A stretch of 64,000 nucleotides of DNA, taken from contig OZ024856.1 of assembly GCA_964017155.1 (NCBI GenBank), positions 38,873,909 through 38,937,908 on the forward strand. Direction: 5' to 3'. The notes under the pieces were generated by a model, which was not told the DNA's origin, made no database searches, and saw only the letters and a list, made by a program, of their open reading frames with translations. This document shows positions 9,961 to 21,835 of this stretch, in pieces (within the stretch, counting starts at the first letter, position 1; every line of letters begins with the position of its first letter). The position numbers and the translations under genes were made by a program. The stretch comes from Oasisia sp. SBJ-2009 (lineage: Eukaryota > Annelida > Polychaeta > Sabellida > Siboglinidae).

Positions 9961-11123
9961 AACTGGTTCTTTTGTCACCAAATGTGTAAAGTGTTAATAG
10001 TTTAACTAGTATGCATAGTCAGACAATTTTTAGAATGCGTATTTGTCATGTTTTTATCATGAAAAAAGAATCGCCGTTACACCGGGTATAACTGTCGAAA
10101 CAACCAGCATCTGCCGTCGTCCTATGCTTTTTTGTCACGTGGTTTATACGAGACCAAAACATCCAGGCAAGCTTACGCAATTAAACATCAACAACCGGGA
10201 AGAGCGAGCACGTGCTTCGGAGATAGGTCGAGTGGAAGGTACGTAATAACTACGTATTATAGTCACGATTGATAATATAAAGATGTACGATGGATAATGG
10301 AATATTAATTCATCATGAATTAGTCAATATTAATAATAATTGCGAGTTATGTGCCAGTCATGGCGATCATTTACTTTCTGACGTAGGGCTAAGCTAAGCA
10401 TGAAAACGGCCCCTAAATCTTAGTGTTACAGCCGCCAAACACATGTTTGATACACCTTAACCCCAGATATTACCCGTACACTGCTGGCAATCGTTGCCCG
10501 TCGTAACAATACCGATATTACGGTGATCACAGTACGAGCTACACTTCACTTCGTCCTGCCGTCGGCGGCGATGATGTCGAGTTGCCACGGAGTTTTGCGC
10601 GATTTTTTTTCTTTTTTTCTCAATAATATGGTTTAATTTTGTAACCCTATGTGTGTTGTTGTATACAACATATGTGAGGAGACGTTTGGCGGCTGTATGT
10701 TGTTAGATAAGAAAATGAAAGATCGCCCTGTTCATTAACATTGGGTCATCACTTGTACTGGCGGCCTGTGTAATTACCACTGCGTCGGTAGTAGTGAATA
10801 TGTAATCACATATCAAGTGTGCGCGTGTTAAAATGTTGAACATTTTAGTTACGATATTTTGTATTAATGCAATTATGTAGCTTTGTATTTTAATTATGCA
10901 AACATTTCAAGTAGTGTTATACAACTACCAGCATGCCTATATGTAATGTTTAAATTGGCTTCCAGTGAACACTTTCAAATGACAAAGTTTAGATGTTCAT
11001 GTGTAATAATCCAAATGTGTGAGTTGTCATAACAACTGAGAAAGTATTTGTGGAATATGCAGTACTAAATTATTGTTTAGTGAACATGTTATTAAGTTCA
11101 TCCATGCCTTTTTATGTAAACAG
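9961..11123 (+). other. Upstream region of the P2RX7C gene, with a possible 5' UTR exon
   Basis: The 5' UTR idea rests on a strong donor, GTGGAAG|gtacgtaat, at about 10238 and an acceptor-like tttttatgtaaacag ending at 11123, just before the ATG; this is inference. A 13-bp inverted pair (acagccgccaaac near 10428, gtttggcggctgt near 10684) spans part of it and resembles the arms of the inverted repeat at 21.8-23.9 kb. Nothing else is seen. Confidence 0.35.
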
Positions 11124-12718
11124 ATGCCACCCCGCAACCGAGTTAGGACGAGAGGAGGGAGAGGAGTTAGAGGGAGATTCAGCACAATAGATGCTGAACG
11201 AATACAACAATTACAGGACGCACGTATTCGTTCAACTGAGGTAATATTAAATATCACATACAACAATTAACCGTAATAGATTTTACAATTTTAATAAGCA
11301 CATATATATATATATATTAATAAGCATAGGTACTTATATAGGACATTTATACTTTTAATTTTATTAAAACAATTTCACATAAACATCACATCCATAAATA
11401 TTCATTGAAGCAATTTTTTTTATAGTTTTTCCATTGCGTGTGTGTAAATCATTAGTACAATGGTGATTCTTCCATGTAGTACATACATATTTTTGCATTC
11501 ATTTACACAGGAAATGGTTCAGCAATTGGACATTACAGCGATGCGCCGTTTGGTGCATTCAATCATAACAGACCATCCAGGCATCGTATTTGATGCCCTG
11601 GATGCAATGCAAGCTGGGGACCCCAACCCCCCACCACCGACACCAGCCACCAGTAACCACCCCCAGTGGTGTGTCTGCGGCAGATGCCGAGACATGCCGA
11701 CAGACATCGAAAGGCTATGCTGTGGGTTACAGCACTGCATTTCGCAAAGACCCATGAGTACTTAACACTGAATTGTAACAAAGAAACACTAGTTAAGCAC
11801 ATTACACTTGTGTAATTAGAATGCTTTTGTTTCTAAAGGAACAAATATCCATAAATAATTTAGTAATGAACCCTGAAATGTGTCTTATCTTTCATTAATC
11901 ACAGGTGGAACATTCTTCCAATACTTCCTAAAAACGACATTCTATTACATATAACTACTAGCATAACACCACCTTAAACATGTTGGCTTTACATTTATCA
12001 TGATTATTCAACCTTTACATTCAGGCAGCACATTGAAATGTCAAAAAACTGAGATATGTTGTTAGAAAAATAAATGTTCTATTCAGTTTGCTACTTATGT
12101 ATATTGTTGAGTGTAGCTAAAATAATTACAAATGAAATGTAATTTAATGACAGAGACCTCATATGATAAAAATAGGTAATTTCCACCACACTGTACAATA
12201 CTACTGTATACCCCCTTATGTACCTGTGACACAATCCCCTGTGTACTATTCACTGCTCGCATAAAATGTGCAAGCAGGAATCAGCGTCTCTATCCTATAC
12301 TGGGGTAAGATCTGCAGAGCATAAATCTACCAGGTGGAGTTGAGGGGCTAAAAAGTACTGAGTCTGGCTAATCAAGGCTAATTACCACAATGAATACTCC
12401 ACATTTACCGTACAACATTATAATGGCCAATTACTCATAACATTTTTATCTTTGCAGGAGATTGAACTGGTATGCCTGGAGCCCCTTGTGCTTCAAATAA
12501 ATATGGCGTACTGGGCAGAGATCTTTGCGCAGGATCCCGGACATGACACTGCAGCCCTTCGTCATGCTGCGTACCGTCATTTTGTGCTGTGGCGGCATGG
12601 CCGGCTTGGCGCAAATGTCCGGCGAGTTATTCCAAGCTGTGTCGTCTGCCGAATCCGTGACAGATTCCCCAGCGCGAACGGCCTGTACACAGGATTTCAG
12701 GTGAGCCGGCTAGCGTGA
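11124..12718 (+). CDS. Stand-alone P2X7-type intracellular (P2RX7C/ballast) domain protein, spliced
   Basis: Exons: 11124-11240 (ATG, basic Arg/Gly-rich start, donor GAG|gtaata), 11511 to about 11757 (acceptor tttacacag) and 12458-12718 (acceptor ctttgcag). Exon 2 codes HPQWCVCGRCRDMPTDIERLCCG. Exon 3 codes VCLEPLVLQINMAYW, RHAAYRHFVLWRHGRLG, VIPSCVVCRIRDRFPS and YTGF. These Cys-rich motifs match the zinc-binding C-terminal domain of vertebrate P2X7 receptors, which is known outside P2X receptors in invertebrates. No channel or membrane segment is present. Exon 1 joins exon 2 in frame. I could not find an in-frame donor for exon 2 to exon 3 (gtactt near 11758 is one base out), so a small exon may be missed or the gene is damaged. 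A donor-like CAG|gtgagc at 12700 could mean the last codons differ. Role unknown. Confidence 0.75.
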
Positions 12719-15700
12719 CTCACCACCCCTGGTCATCCGGGAGCTGTGACGCCTCACTAGTTCGCTAGTCGGTGGTGGAGCGGTTGGTGCCATCGTTCTG
12801 CTTATCCTGCGTGGGTCCTCCGCCATCAGTTTGCGACGCCTCGTGACAAGTTCTGTGTCAGCCATCCTCCTTCGTACTGCATCCATCTGCATCTCTATGA
12901 TGTAATTGTATGTTTTTGGCGTCTTGATTGGTACAGCGTACCAGTTTCCTGATTTCTTACTGTACATCCGTTTGTACCTGTAATTAAGACAAAGCTATTT
13001 TAATAACTGTGGTATGATTTCTGTAACGATACTTCAATAGTAGTGGGTTAACGTTATGTACAAACATTGGTTACCAACATTCATGACACTTCAGAATGTT
13101 CACTTTGTGTGTTTTGTAGCAGTTCCATGGTTGATTATGAACCGTATTGATCAACTTTGTACTATTTATACTTTTACACAAATAGTATTGCTGTGATAAT
13201 TTGTGTGTACCAGTATTTTTTTCTAAATTTATATATTAATTTCACTACACACTTAATTAATATAAATGTAACTGGAAATACTCACATCATTTCTCCTGCA
13301 GCATTCAAGCGGTACGGTCGGTCCTTGTGCTTTTGAAAATCTATTGCAGCCAGCTGCGTTCTGGCGACGTACACCGGGTAGCTGTAAGATACGAGAGATG
13401 TCAGTGAACTTTGTCGCAACAATTTCTTTATATACTGATTATAATGTTTTTGTATGTTTACAATGTGTATTTAATTATTTGCATTTTAATTTTTTTACAT
13501 TATCACCAATTTATGTTATTTTATAGTATATTAATTTATTTTTTTACCTTCTCACAGTATATTTTACAATGTCGCAATCAATACTGTTTGCTTAGTCAAT
13601 AATTTTTCATTATATACAAATTGTTGTAAGCAATAACTACACTTTAATGTAATCATTTCTTTGTTTTTTAACAAAGGATCATAATATAATTATTTTTTTA
13701 TGTTCATTATGTTATATTACATGTAAGGTAAAAAAATTCAAATGACACATTTACAATGTACATGTGAGTTTATGACTTGTATTTATTGTCTAGTCATTAG
13801 AACATGTGTTAATATATTCTTACTTAATATGCCTTGAATTACTGTTTATATCACGTTTGTAAGCATGAACATAATAGTTAATACAAAATGGTCACGAAAG
13901 CCAATAAATTCAATAATAATATATGTTGCTGTTTATGTATGATTTTCAGCAAACGTTTAGCCAGTCATACAAAAAATATGTAATACATGATTAATTTACC
14001 TGAATGTGAAGAGTTTCGCAGCATACATCAAGATGTGGTGATGAAAAGCTTCCAGCTCTCCAGTGTGCCTGAAAGTTTAATGCATATGTCATTTCTAAGG
14101 GCATGATATTTCATGAAGACTTGCACTTCCTTTCTGTAGGTTTTCAATCGCCATCAATAATTACATTATCTGCATTTTACATACAACTACATTATGCTGA
14201 CAACCTACACTAACTGGGCTGATAATGTATGAGTTATTCTTTATAACTGGCTCATACATAATGTGTTTTATAAACAGTGTAACAGTTGTATACACTGCAT
14301 AACTGAAGCTGTTTAAATACACACCTGAAGTTCACATAATGGTGAACGTTGTTCAGGAAGCGTACATTTAGTACAACTTCCACTTTTTCAGACAGTACTT
14401 TATGATCCATAAAGTAACTGCATTATATATATATATATATATATTAATGGTACTCACCCACACAAATACGGCAGCACTTCCAATGTGGTTGACTTTCATG
14501 TTGAATGATCTTCCACACCCTTTAACTTGGCAAATGTTGTCAACCTATACCAGTAGACATATGCATAACCGTCAAAAGAAAGTAACAGTAATCGATACAC
14601 AGGCATTCGTTCACCTACAAAACATATAAGGTTCTTTAAGAATGTCAAAGTATACTTCCACATATATCAAAAACATTTAGACGCATCCCAAAGGTTTATT
14701 AAGGAACATGTTTTCCAGGCCGTCTTTGATGTCCCTATTATTTCTCACGGTATGAAAAAGTTAAACAATTTAATGCCACCACATTTCAAACATAGGCACA
14801 TAGTGATTTATGTAATACACCAACAATTTAGAAACAACCCCATCATTTAGAAACTAAACCATCAGTGATGCATGTACATTTTCAATGGCTTGGCATTAAG
14901 TCAGCATTATTAATTCCAGTTATGACACCCTTATGCTTCATGATTGTAGAACAGAAGTGTCTAGATACCTTCATGTTTGCCAGTTCCAGCAGACAGTCTT
15001 CATAAACAATGAAGCAAGGTTTCCCTGTTGTCTCTTCTGGTGTTGTTGCCGTAGCTGTTTCCTCTTCTTCTGGGGTGGTAGTGTCAGCCACTGTCTCTTC
15101 TATGTCGTGGACAATATCACATGGGGTGACACTCTCTAGAGAGTCAATGTCGATGTGACACCTATATTTAAAAAGCAAACAAGTGACTGTTGCCATCAAT
15201 ACTTCAATTTTACCACAATGTATTACTTAATCTACAATAATGTTGAATTACTTTTGGGCTTTGGCATACATATTGTGAGTTTGTAATTATGAATGACATT
15301 TATTTAGGTAATTCAAAGTCACTCCGTTGTCTTTTTTAAACATAATGCCTTCATTGGTTTCTTCTCTCATTATGTATACACAATGCTTAGACACACAGCC
15401 GAATTGTTTGAATGCAGCAACAGAACTGTTCATTACTGGCACACACACGCACGCACACACATTTATGTATCTATATATAAATGTATATATCTTCAGCCTC
15501 TCCACTCAGCCAGACCAGTTGATACAAATTAGAATAAATGGTATATGTCAGTTGTCATCATAATATAAATGTTTGATTTGGCTACATTCACATCATTTCA
15601 AAATACTTAAGTGAACATCATAATCAACATACATTAACACCATATGCAGTGCAAAAGTATATTTATAATCATACTAAATAGTATATGTTCAATATAAATA

Positions 15701-18700
15701 TGTACCTATGTATCTCTTCTAATGTGTCATCTCCAATGTGGTATGTAGTATCACCAGGATCCACAGTCTCCAATCCCAATGGGTCATCATCATCTGGGTC
15801 ACTGCAACAAAGTGTAGTGATTAACTCCAAGAATTTATAATTGTGAAATAGCTGCCATGATAACGACAATTTAATTATGGTAATGTGTCACCACTTCAGT
15901 GTACCCAATGTTGTGTTATGTATTATTTAATGTATTTCACACATTGTGTGTAGAAACAGGCCAAACGAAGTAGTTGTGATGTCTTAGCACACACAAGTAC
16001 ACACATAATATTTACATAAAAATAATCAAACACAACTGAACATATCTTTTTTGTGTGGAACCCATTTTGATGCCATGCATGATATGGCGTTTCACTAAAG
16101 TGGAAGTTTAATTAATTGGGCCAAAACCATTGGCAATAAAAGCATGCATGGAAACATAAATAAATACTTACGTTTGTTGCAACTGTCCTGAGCTGCATCC
16201 AGCCTCAGGAAGAGACTGAATACGTGACAATGTGCTACCTGGGCTATGACCACTGATGCTTGATAGCGCAACCACAGATCGTGTCATATGTGCGGGCTGC
16301 AGTGGTGTCGAGGTTAAGTGTGGCTTTGTGTTGAAGCTGTTAAACAAAACAATGAATTCATAGGAGTAGTATTATTATTAGTTCTTAAACTACATGATCT
16401 CTAAGTAACAGTTACTCAGTGCGCTCACAATATGTATATAAAAACTACTGAAATATGTATGTAAATAAAAAAGGTTAATAAATTAAGTTACACAAGTCAA
16501 GTAATATAGCAATGGGTCATTAAGTTCTTTGGACTATATTGTGAGATTATGAATGACATGTGGTTTTGTGAATCAAGGTCACTGTGTAGTATCTTCAATG
16601 TAATCACCTAATTTGCCTTTTCTCTGGTTATTCATATGAGCTGACTAGAAACACAGACACCTTTTTGTGAGAACAGCAGTATGAATTTCCAATGTATACT
16701 TGTATATTTTGTCTCTGTGTCAATTGTCACTTGCAGGTGACAATATATACCAGTAGACACAAAAGTTACATCATTTTAAAGATAATAAACAAACAGTGAA
16801 ATAACCACAACTTGCATGTCAAATTGGTAGCTTACATGAAGATAAAGCTTAAAACATACAGGCATCAAATTTTCCAGTTTAACTGCTGGGTTATTGATGC
16901 AGCCCCTAATCCCCCATCAAGGTCAGGGACAGGTAATTTGTTAAGAAGTCAGCCCCTATGCCCTCTACTGGGCTATTGATATAACACCTATCAAAGTAAT
17001 TAATTACACAACTTAGCACCAATTGCACAAACACCACAGGAGTACTGTGTCCTGAGATCTCCTAAAAGACCTGCAGAAACAGGCAATCTGCTCACATTTA
17101 ACATTTTGAGAATGCCTTCAGATGTCCTTACAAATGACTAGTTTGTTAATACTCTCAGACATACATATATGCCAAATTAGAGGAAAAGGTTCATAGAAGC
17201 TTTCGAATGAAAAAGGAAAATTTTAAATGTACCAACATTTTAGAACCAAAAGTACAAATTTGTAAATCAAATTTACATTTCATGTGCATATAAAATATAC
17301 AGTATGCAAATTTGTTAATAACACGCTTGACTGCTAACAATGGTCAGCGCACACAAAGTGATGACATAAGTCCGTTGGACCGAAAAAAACTATTTGAATC
17401 AATGTCATCTGGCTAATTGCCACTGTATGCTAGCTTAAATAAAATAAATTAAAAAGATAAGGTTTGAAAAGTAAAATTTACATAACATTCTAGTGAAAGA
17501 GGAGAACACAGCTAGCAGTGAACAAAGCCTGGCAGTGTCATCAACTACTGTTTGACAAAAGGATGGGTTAGTATTTAGAACATGTATGTTAACGTGTCAG
17601 TATCCCCTTTGTTCTTTAGTTGGGACTGCTATTGCTAGGTGCAACAGCAAGCTGGCTGCACTTTTGTTGAGTCACCCTGTTGTCTGTATGATGGATCAGC
17701 TTCTATAAGTGAGGATTTGGAATGAGAATATTGTAAGAAAATTTGAACATCAAATTGTACTTTGCAGTTTACTTGATTAACTTTTGTTTGTCACTTTGTG
17801 TTTTGTGATTTTATGAAAATAATAAGAACTTAACAAGTTTTGCTTTAATTAATAGTTTATACACTGGTAGAAGTATTTGTTACATCAATCACGTACATCC
17901 AATAATCTGTAAACAAATACAATTATTCAATATTACTTGCTTGCCTCATTTAATATTCGTCAAACAACCATGCTTTCATGATAGAAAGTGGTGGTTTTCA
18001 CCTATGACAGTCCACATATCAAATACAAAAGGGTTGGGTTCAAATACACATTTAGGGATCAAATACAATTCGGTCAAATAAAATGCAAATACAACTCGGT
18101 CAAATCAAATTTCTAATTCAAATACACAGCAATGTTTTATTGAAATACTATTAATTTACACTGCCATTTTTGAAATTTGATTCAAATACATGGCTGGTTT
18201 TCCATTATGGTTCAAGTGTGTTGCCTACTGTAGAGTAATTGGCAGGCAGATTTACTAGACTCTCCTTATCTGCACTACTGTACCAACTAGTGGATAGCTC
18301 TTCCCATGCACCAGAGGAAACCTTGGTTCCTTTGTCTTTGCCCAGGATGTTTACACAGCAGGTTTCTTTAAAGCACCTTCCCTGTGAATACCTGCCTTTA
18401 TGACTATAGATAAGATTCAATGGCTTCCCATTCAAATATTTATGCTAATGTTTGACCACCTTCACTGCAGGCCAATTTCCACAGTGGTGCCTGCCCACTG
18501 TTGACCAGGTGTGACAAACATTCTGTCTTGACTCCTGACTTTTTAGTGAGCCAGTTTATGCCAGGCAATGCTTTACCTTTTATTGGACATTTTTATGTGT
18601 ATTTGATTGTATTTTCAAGTAATTTTCAAATGCACACCAAATATAAAATACAAGCAATTTTATGATATGTCAATGACATCTTATTCACAGAACTTTATGT

Positions 18701-21250
18701 GCAAATTTCCATTACTGTTACGAATATGGCAGAGGCCGTTTGGCTCAGCAATCTCACTGACATACTCTAACTGTAATCTATAAGCCACGTCTGTAAAATT
18801 AAATAGGTCACCTTACATTACAGTTGATGGGTATTTTGAAGATTCAAAATAACTTGTTTGTTGAAAGATGATTTGCAGTGAAGGCCTTCAGTTTAGCAAG
18901 CATTACATGTGATCATGAAACATACTTTTTTTAAATACGTTGTCAGTATCTAAATTGTGAAATACTTTAAGAAAGTATTTCAATACAAATACTTTTCATT
19001 CATAATGGTCAAATACAAATACTTTATAAAAAAAGTATTTCTACACTTTAAAATACAAATTAATTTGAGTCCAAGTCTGATGGCAACTGTCCGTAGGGAC
19101 TGGTGCACAGTATTTCTAGCTAGCTGGTAGTCCATCATTATCGATAATTAGTCCTAAATGATTTTATTATGTAAAAGGGACAGCTGTTGGCCTGTTACTA
19201 GTCCGAGGTCTAAAAGTACTTGTCACAGCTAGGGGAGAAAGGTATTTCTGCTCATGGGTAGAAATATTTCTTCCGTGGTTTCTGCCCAGATGACATAAAC
19301 GTGCCAACCCTGCAAGCTCCCATGATAAAACTACAGTACCTTTGGGATAAATATTTACTGCAAAATGTTTGTTAAGTCCTCACCATGTTGTATGTTTTTA
19401 ATGGATCCATGACATTTTGGTAAAGGACATTTTGGTAACTGACACTTTGGTAATGGACATTTCGGTAACAGGACTTTTTGGTAACAGGACTTTTTGGTAA
19501 CAAGACATTTCGGTAAAACAACTAAGTCCAGTCTGCCATATCAGGAGGTAACCAGTTGAGATATCAGTCAGTTAAACCATTTGTAAATTAGGATGGGAAG
19601 ACAGGGAACTTGGCTTCCCACCTGCAGTCAGGCATGGTGTAAGGTGCTTGCCTCTGAAGGGAACATGGCTTCCAAATAGCAGTGGTGGTGGCTAGAGTGG
19701 TCAACCACTACAGCCAACCTGTGACTAGCAGGACACATTTAAATCCAGACACATGTAAGATAATGTCATACATATATATATATATATAATATATATGTGA
19801 GTTTGAATTAAAATGTGACTGAACATACAACTGTTTATTTTAATTTTACATTATCGATACATTTTTATCTTAAATTAATGCCTTTTAATTAATTCCTTTA
19901 AAGAATATTTATTGGTTTTACCAAAATGCATGTTACCAAGATGCCCTATTACCAAAATGTCTGTTACCAAAATGTCCTATTACCGAAACGTCCTATTACC
20001 CAAATGTCCAATTACCGAAATGTCCGTTACCAAAACGTCCATTACCAAAGTGTCCTTTACCGAAATGTCTGGATACCGTTTTTAATATCATCTATTTGAT
20101 ATCATTTTTTAGATCTTAGAAACTGTTTGTTATAGTAACTAAATAAATATATGGAGATTTTGCATTATGTAATCCTAAGGCCTAATGTATTACCTATGTT
20201 CAGTATGTTTATATATATAGTTTATATTGTTGGCAAGTATTACGAAAAGAATGGCTCATTTTCATGTTGATGCGTCTTCTACTCAGATTATTACAAAGAC
20301 GCATGGACATAAGTAATAACTTGTGTTACCGAGCCCCCAGGGCACTTTTTACTGTATTACCTTTTTTACCGATTGCAGCTTTCAATAAAATGTTTTTACA
20401 ATGTGTTCATTTTCCAAAATGTCTTACATATGCATCTTTATTGTGACTGTTTATCTGACTCTGAGGGGATATGGACGTTATGTCCCAAGTCACATATGTC
20501 CTAGACGATATGTCCTAAATTTATTATTACGTTATTATGTTATTTTGCACATTAGTCTTAACATAAATCTGTTGATATATAAACACTAATGATGTCACTC
20601 TTTGTAGAACATTTCAAGTCCATTTCATATTTTAATTGTTACTTAGCATCTTGTTTTTGGGACATATCGTCCACAATATTTGGGACATAAGCGACTTGGG
20701 ACATAAGTGACTTGGTACATAACGTCTATTCATAAATTAATATGAAATTTGTATAATGGTGTGAAATGTCAGTAATAATTTTAAAGAAAATAAACTGCTG
20801 GTTGAGTGCTAACATAATGCATTTCGAGGGGATACCAAGACAAGAGCGCAGGCACAGATCCCACACTGGCCACAGGCACAGCCCAGGCCGATGCCGCCAT
20901 CGATTACCCCAGCCACTGCATCGGTATCGCCTGCATTGCCAAAAATAAATCTACGCGGTTTTTCACCATAACATATTCCACTTCATTATAGTATTTCATA
21001 CGTTTACTGATACAACAAAGTATAACAATGATTGACGCTGACAAATTACTAACCTGTCGAGTAGAAGTTTTGCGAAGGCTGCATCTGATATGCCTCCGGC
21101 TCCGAGGCCGAGCTCAACCGTTTCTTTTGCTTTATTCCATAGATCCATCGATTTTCCTAAATAAATCCTCGCGCGCGGAACCTGTTTCTCTCTTAGTTGC
21201 TTTGCTCGTTTCTTCGCCGAACTGGTGGCATACGTCCGTGGACGTCCCAT
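12710..21250 (-). CDS. Nine-exon gene with a transposase-like C-terminus, core region apparently missing
   Basis: Exons (high to low): 21250-21054, 16336-16172, 15801-15706, 15161-14969, 14544-14458, 14417-14325, 14068-14000, 13381-13286, 12977-12710. Exons 1-5 join in frame with good splice sites. They give MGRPRTYATSSAKKRAK, then RIYLGKSMDLWNKAK, a Ser/Thr-rich and an acidic region, then KPCFIVYEDCLLELANM and a Cys motif CQVKGCGRSFNMKV. Exons 6-9 join in frame and give VNFRHTGELEAFHHHILMY, then YPVYVARTQLAAIDFQKH, MYSKKSGNWYAVPIKTPK and an Arg-rich tail. This tail resembles the C-terminus of a widespread animal protein family that looks like a transposase (from memory; family name uncertain). 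Exon 5 ends in phase 0 but exon 6 needs phase 2, with only 40 bases between them, so the catalytic-type middle appears deleted. Its stop overlaps the stop of the convergent P2RX7C gene. Confidence 0.65.
16337..18000. other. Part of intron 1 of the - strand gene, nothing recognised
   Basis: AT-rich, with no domain and no clear repeat structure beyond scattered matches such as ggcattctgg-like words. Confidence 0.4.
18005..19085. repeat. AAATAC-rich element ends, likely non-autonomous hAT-type
   Basis: Arrays of caaatac/gtatttg words occur at both ends (about 18020-18200 and 18940-19075), around a unique interior. The same word class occurs at 29985-30065, 32500-32640 and 57370-57520. Assigning it to hAT rests on family resemblance only. 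Confidence 0.4.
19403..20077. mobile_element. Foldback element FB1 with 9-bp target duplication
   Basis: Left arm (19403-19520) is a run of about 15-nt units, GGACATTTTGGTAAC type. The right arm (19917-20077) is the same units in reverse complement. GTTTTTAAT flanks it exactly at 19394-19402 and 20078-20086. A 9-bp duplication is typical of Mutator-like elements. It is 675 bp, has no gene, and lies in intron 1 of the - strand gene. It contains a (TA)n tract near 19770. Confidence 0.8.
20470..20728. mobile_element. Foldback element FB2
   Basis: Left arm units (gacgttatgtcccaagtcac, then gacgatatgtcc) recur in reverse complement at 20658-20728. The architecture is the same as FB1, with a different unit. 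I found no clear target duplication. Confidence 0.65.
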
Positions 21251-21835
21251 TATTGCACAAAGAACTGCGACCACACGTACACACCAAAGATTGAAAGAAA
21301 AACAAACACAAGCACATGCGTCGAAGGATTCCGAGGCACCAATCACGCGGGTCGATCTCGCGCCAACGAGAAGAAACAGACGTGTTTCCTAACATAGTTC
21401 CATTTCCAAAGTTAGGTTTCGTATAGAGTTTCTAGTGTATACAGTCGAAACGAAAATCGAAATAGTTCTTATTTATTTTATTTATTTAAGAAAAATGAAG
21501 TAACATGTACGCATAAACCAACTAAACAATCATTAATGAGTATTTGATACATCCGCTTTTTGTGAAATGACTAATAATCGCTAGGAGCAAACGATTTTTA
21601 CGGGAATGAGTGGATTGAGTATCTTTAAAGTGAAAAAAAAGGCTACAGTTTAGTGTTATGCACCTAAAAGAGTTTACACTAGCTAATCATTTGCATCTAC
21701 AATCCAATTTTTCACCTTAGTGGTTACCTCAGAAAGTGGTCTTAAAGTGGGAAAATCTAGCTAAATCACCGACACCATGAACCGGCCCATCTTGGATCTT
21801 GCAACCAATCACAACCCAGCAGTTTGGAAAAGTAA
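21251..21835 (-). promoter_or_regulatory. Probable promoter region of the - strand gene
   Basis: This is the region just upstream of the ATG at 21250. No TATA box or specific factor site can be named with confidence. Confidence 0.25.

Noticed and set aside
20766..20948. Short + strand frame rich in His/Arg
   Set aside because: Lies in an intron with no homologous pattern; composition effect only.
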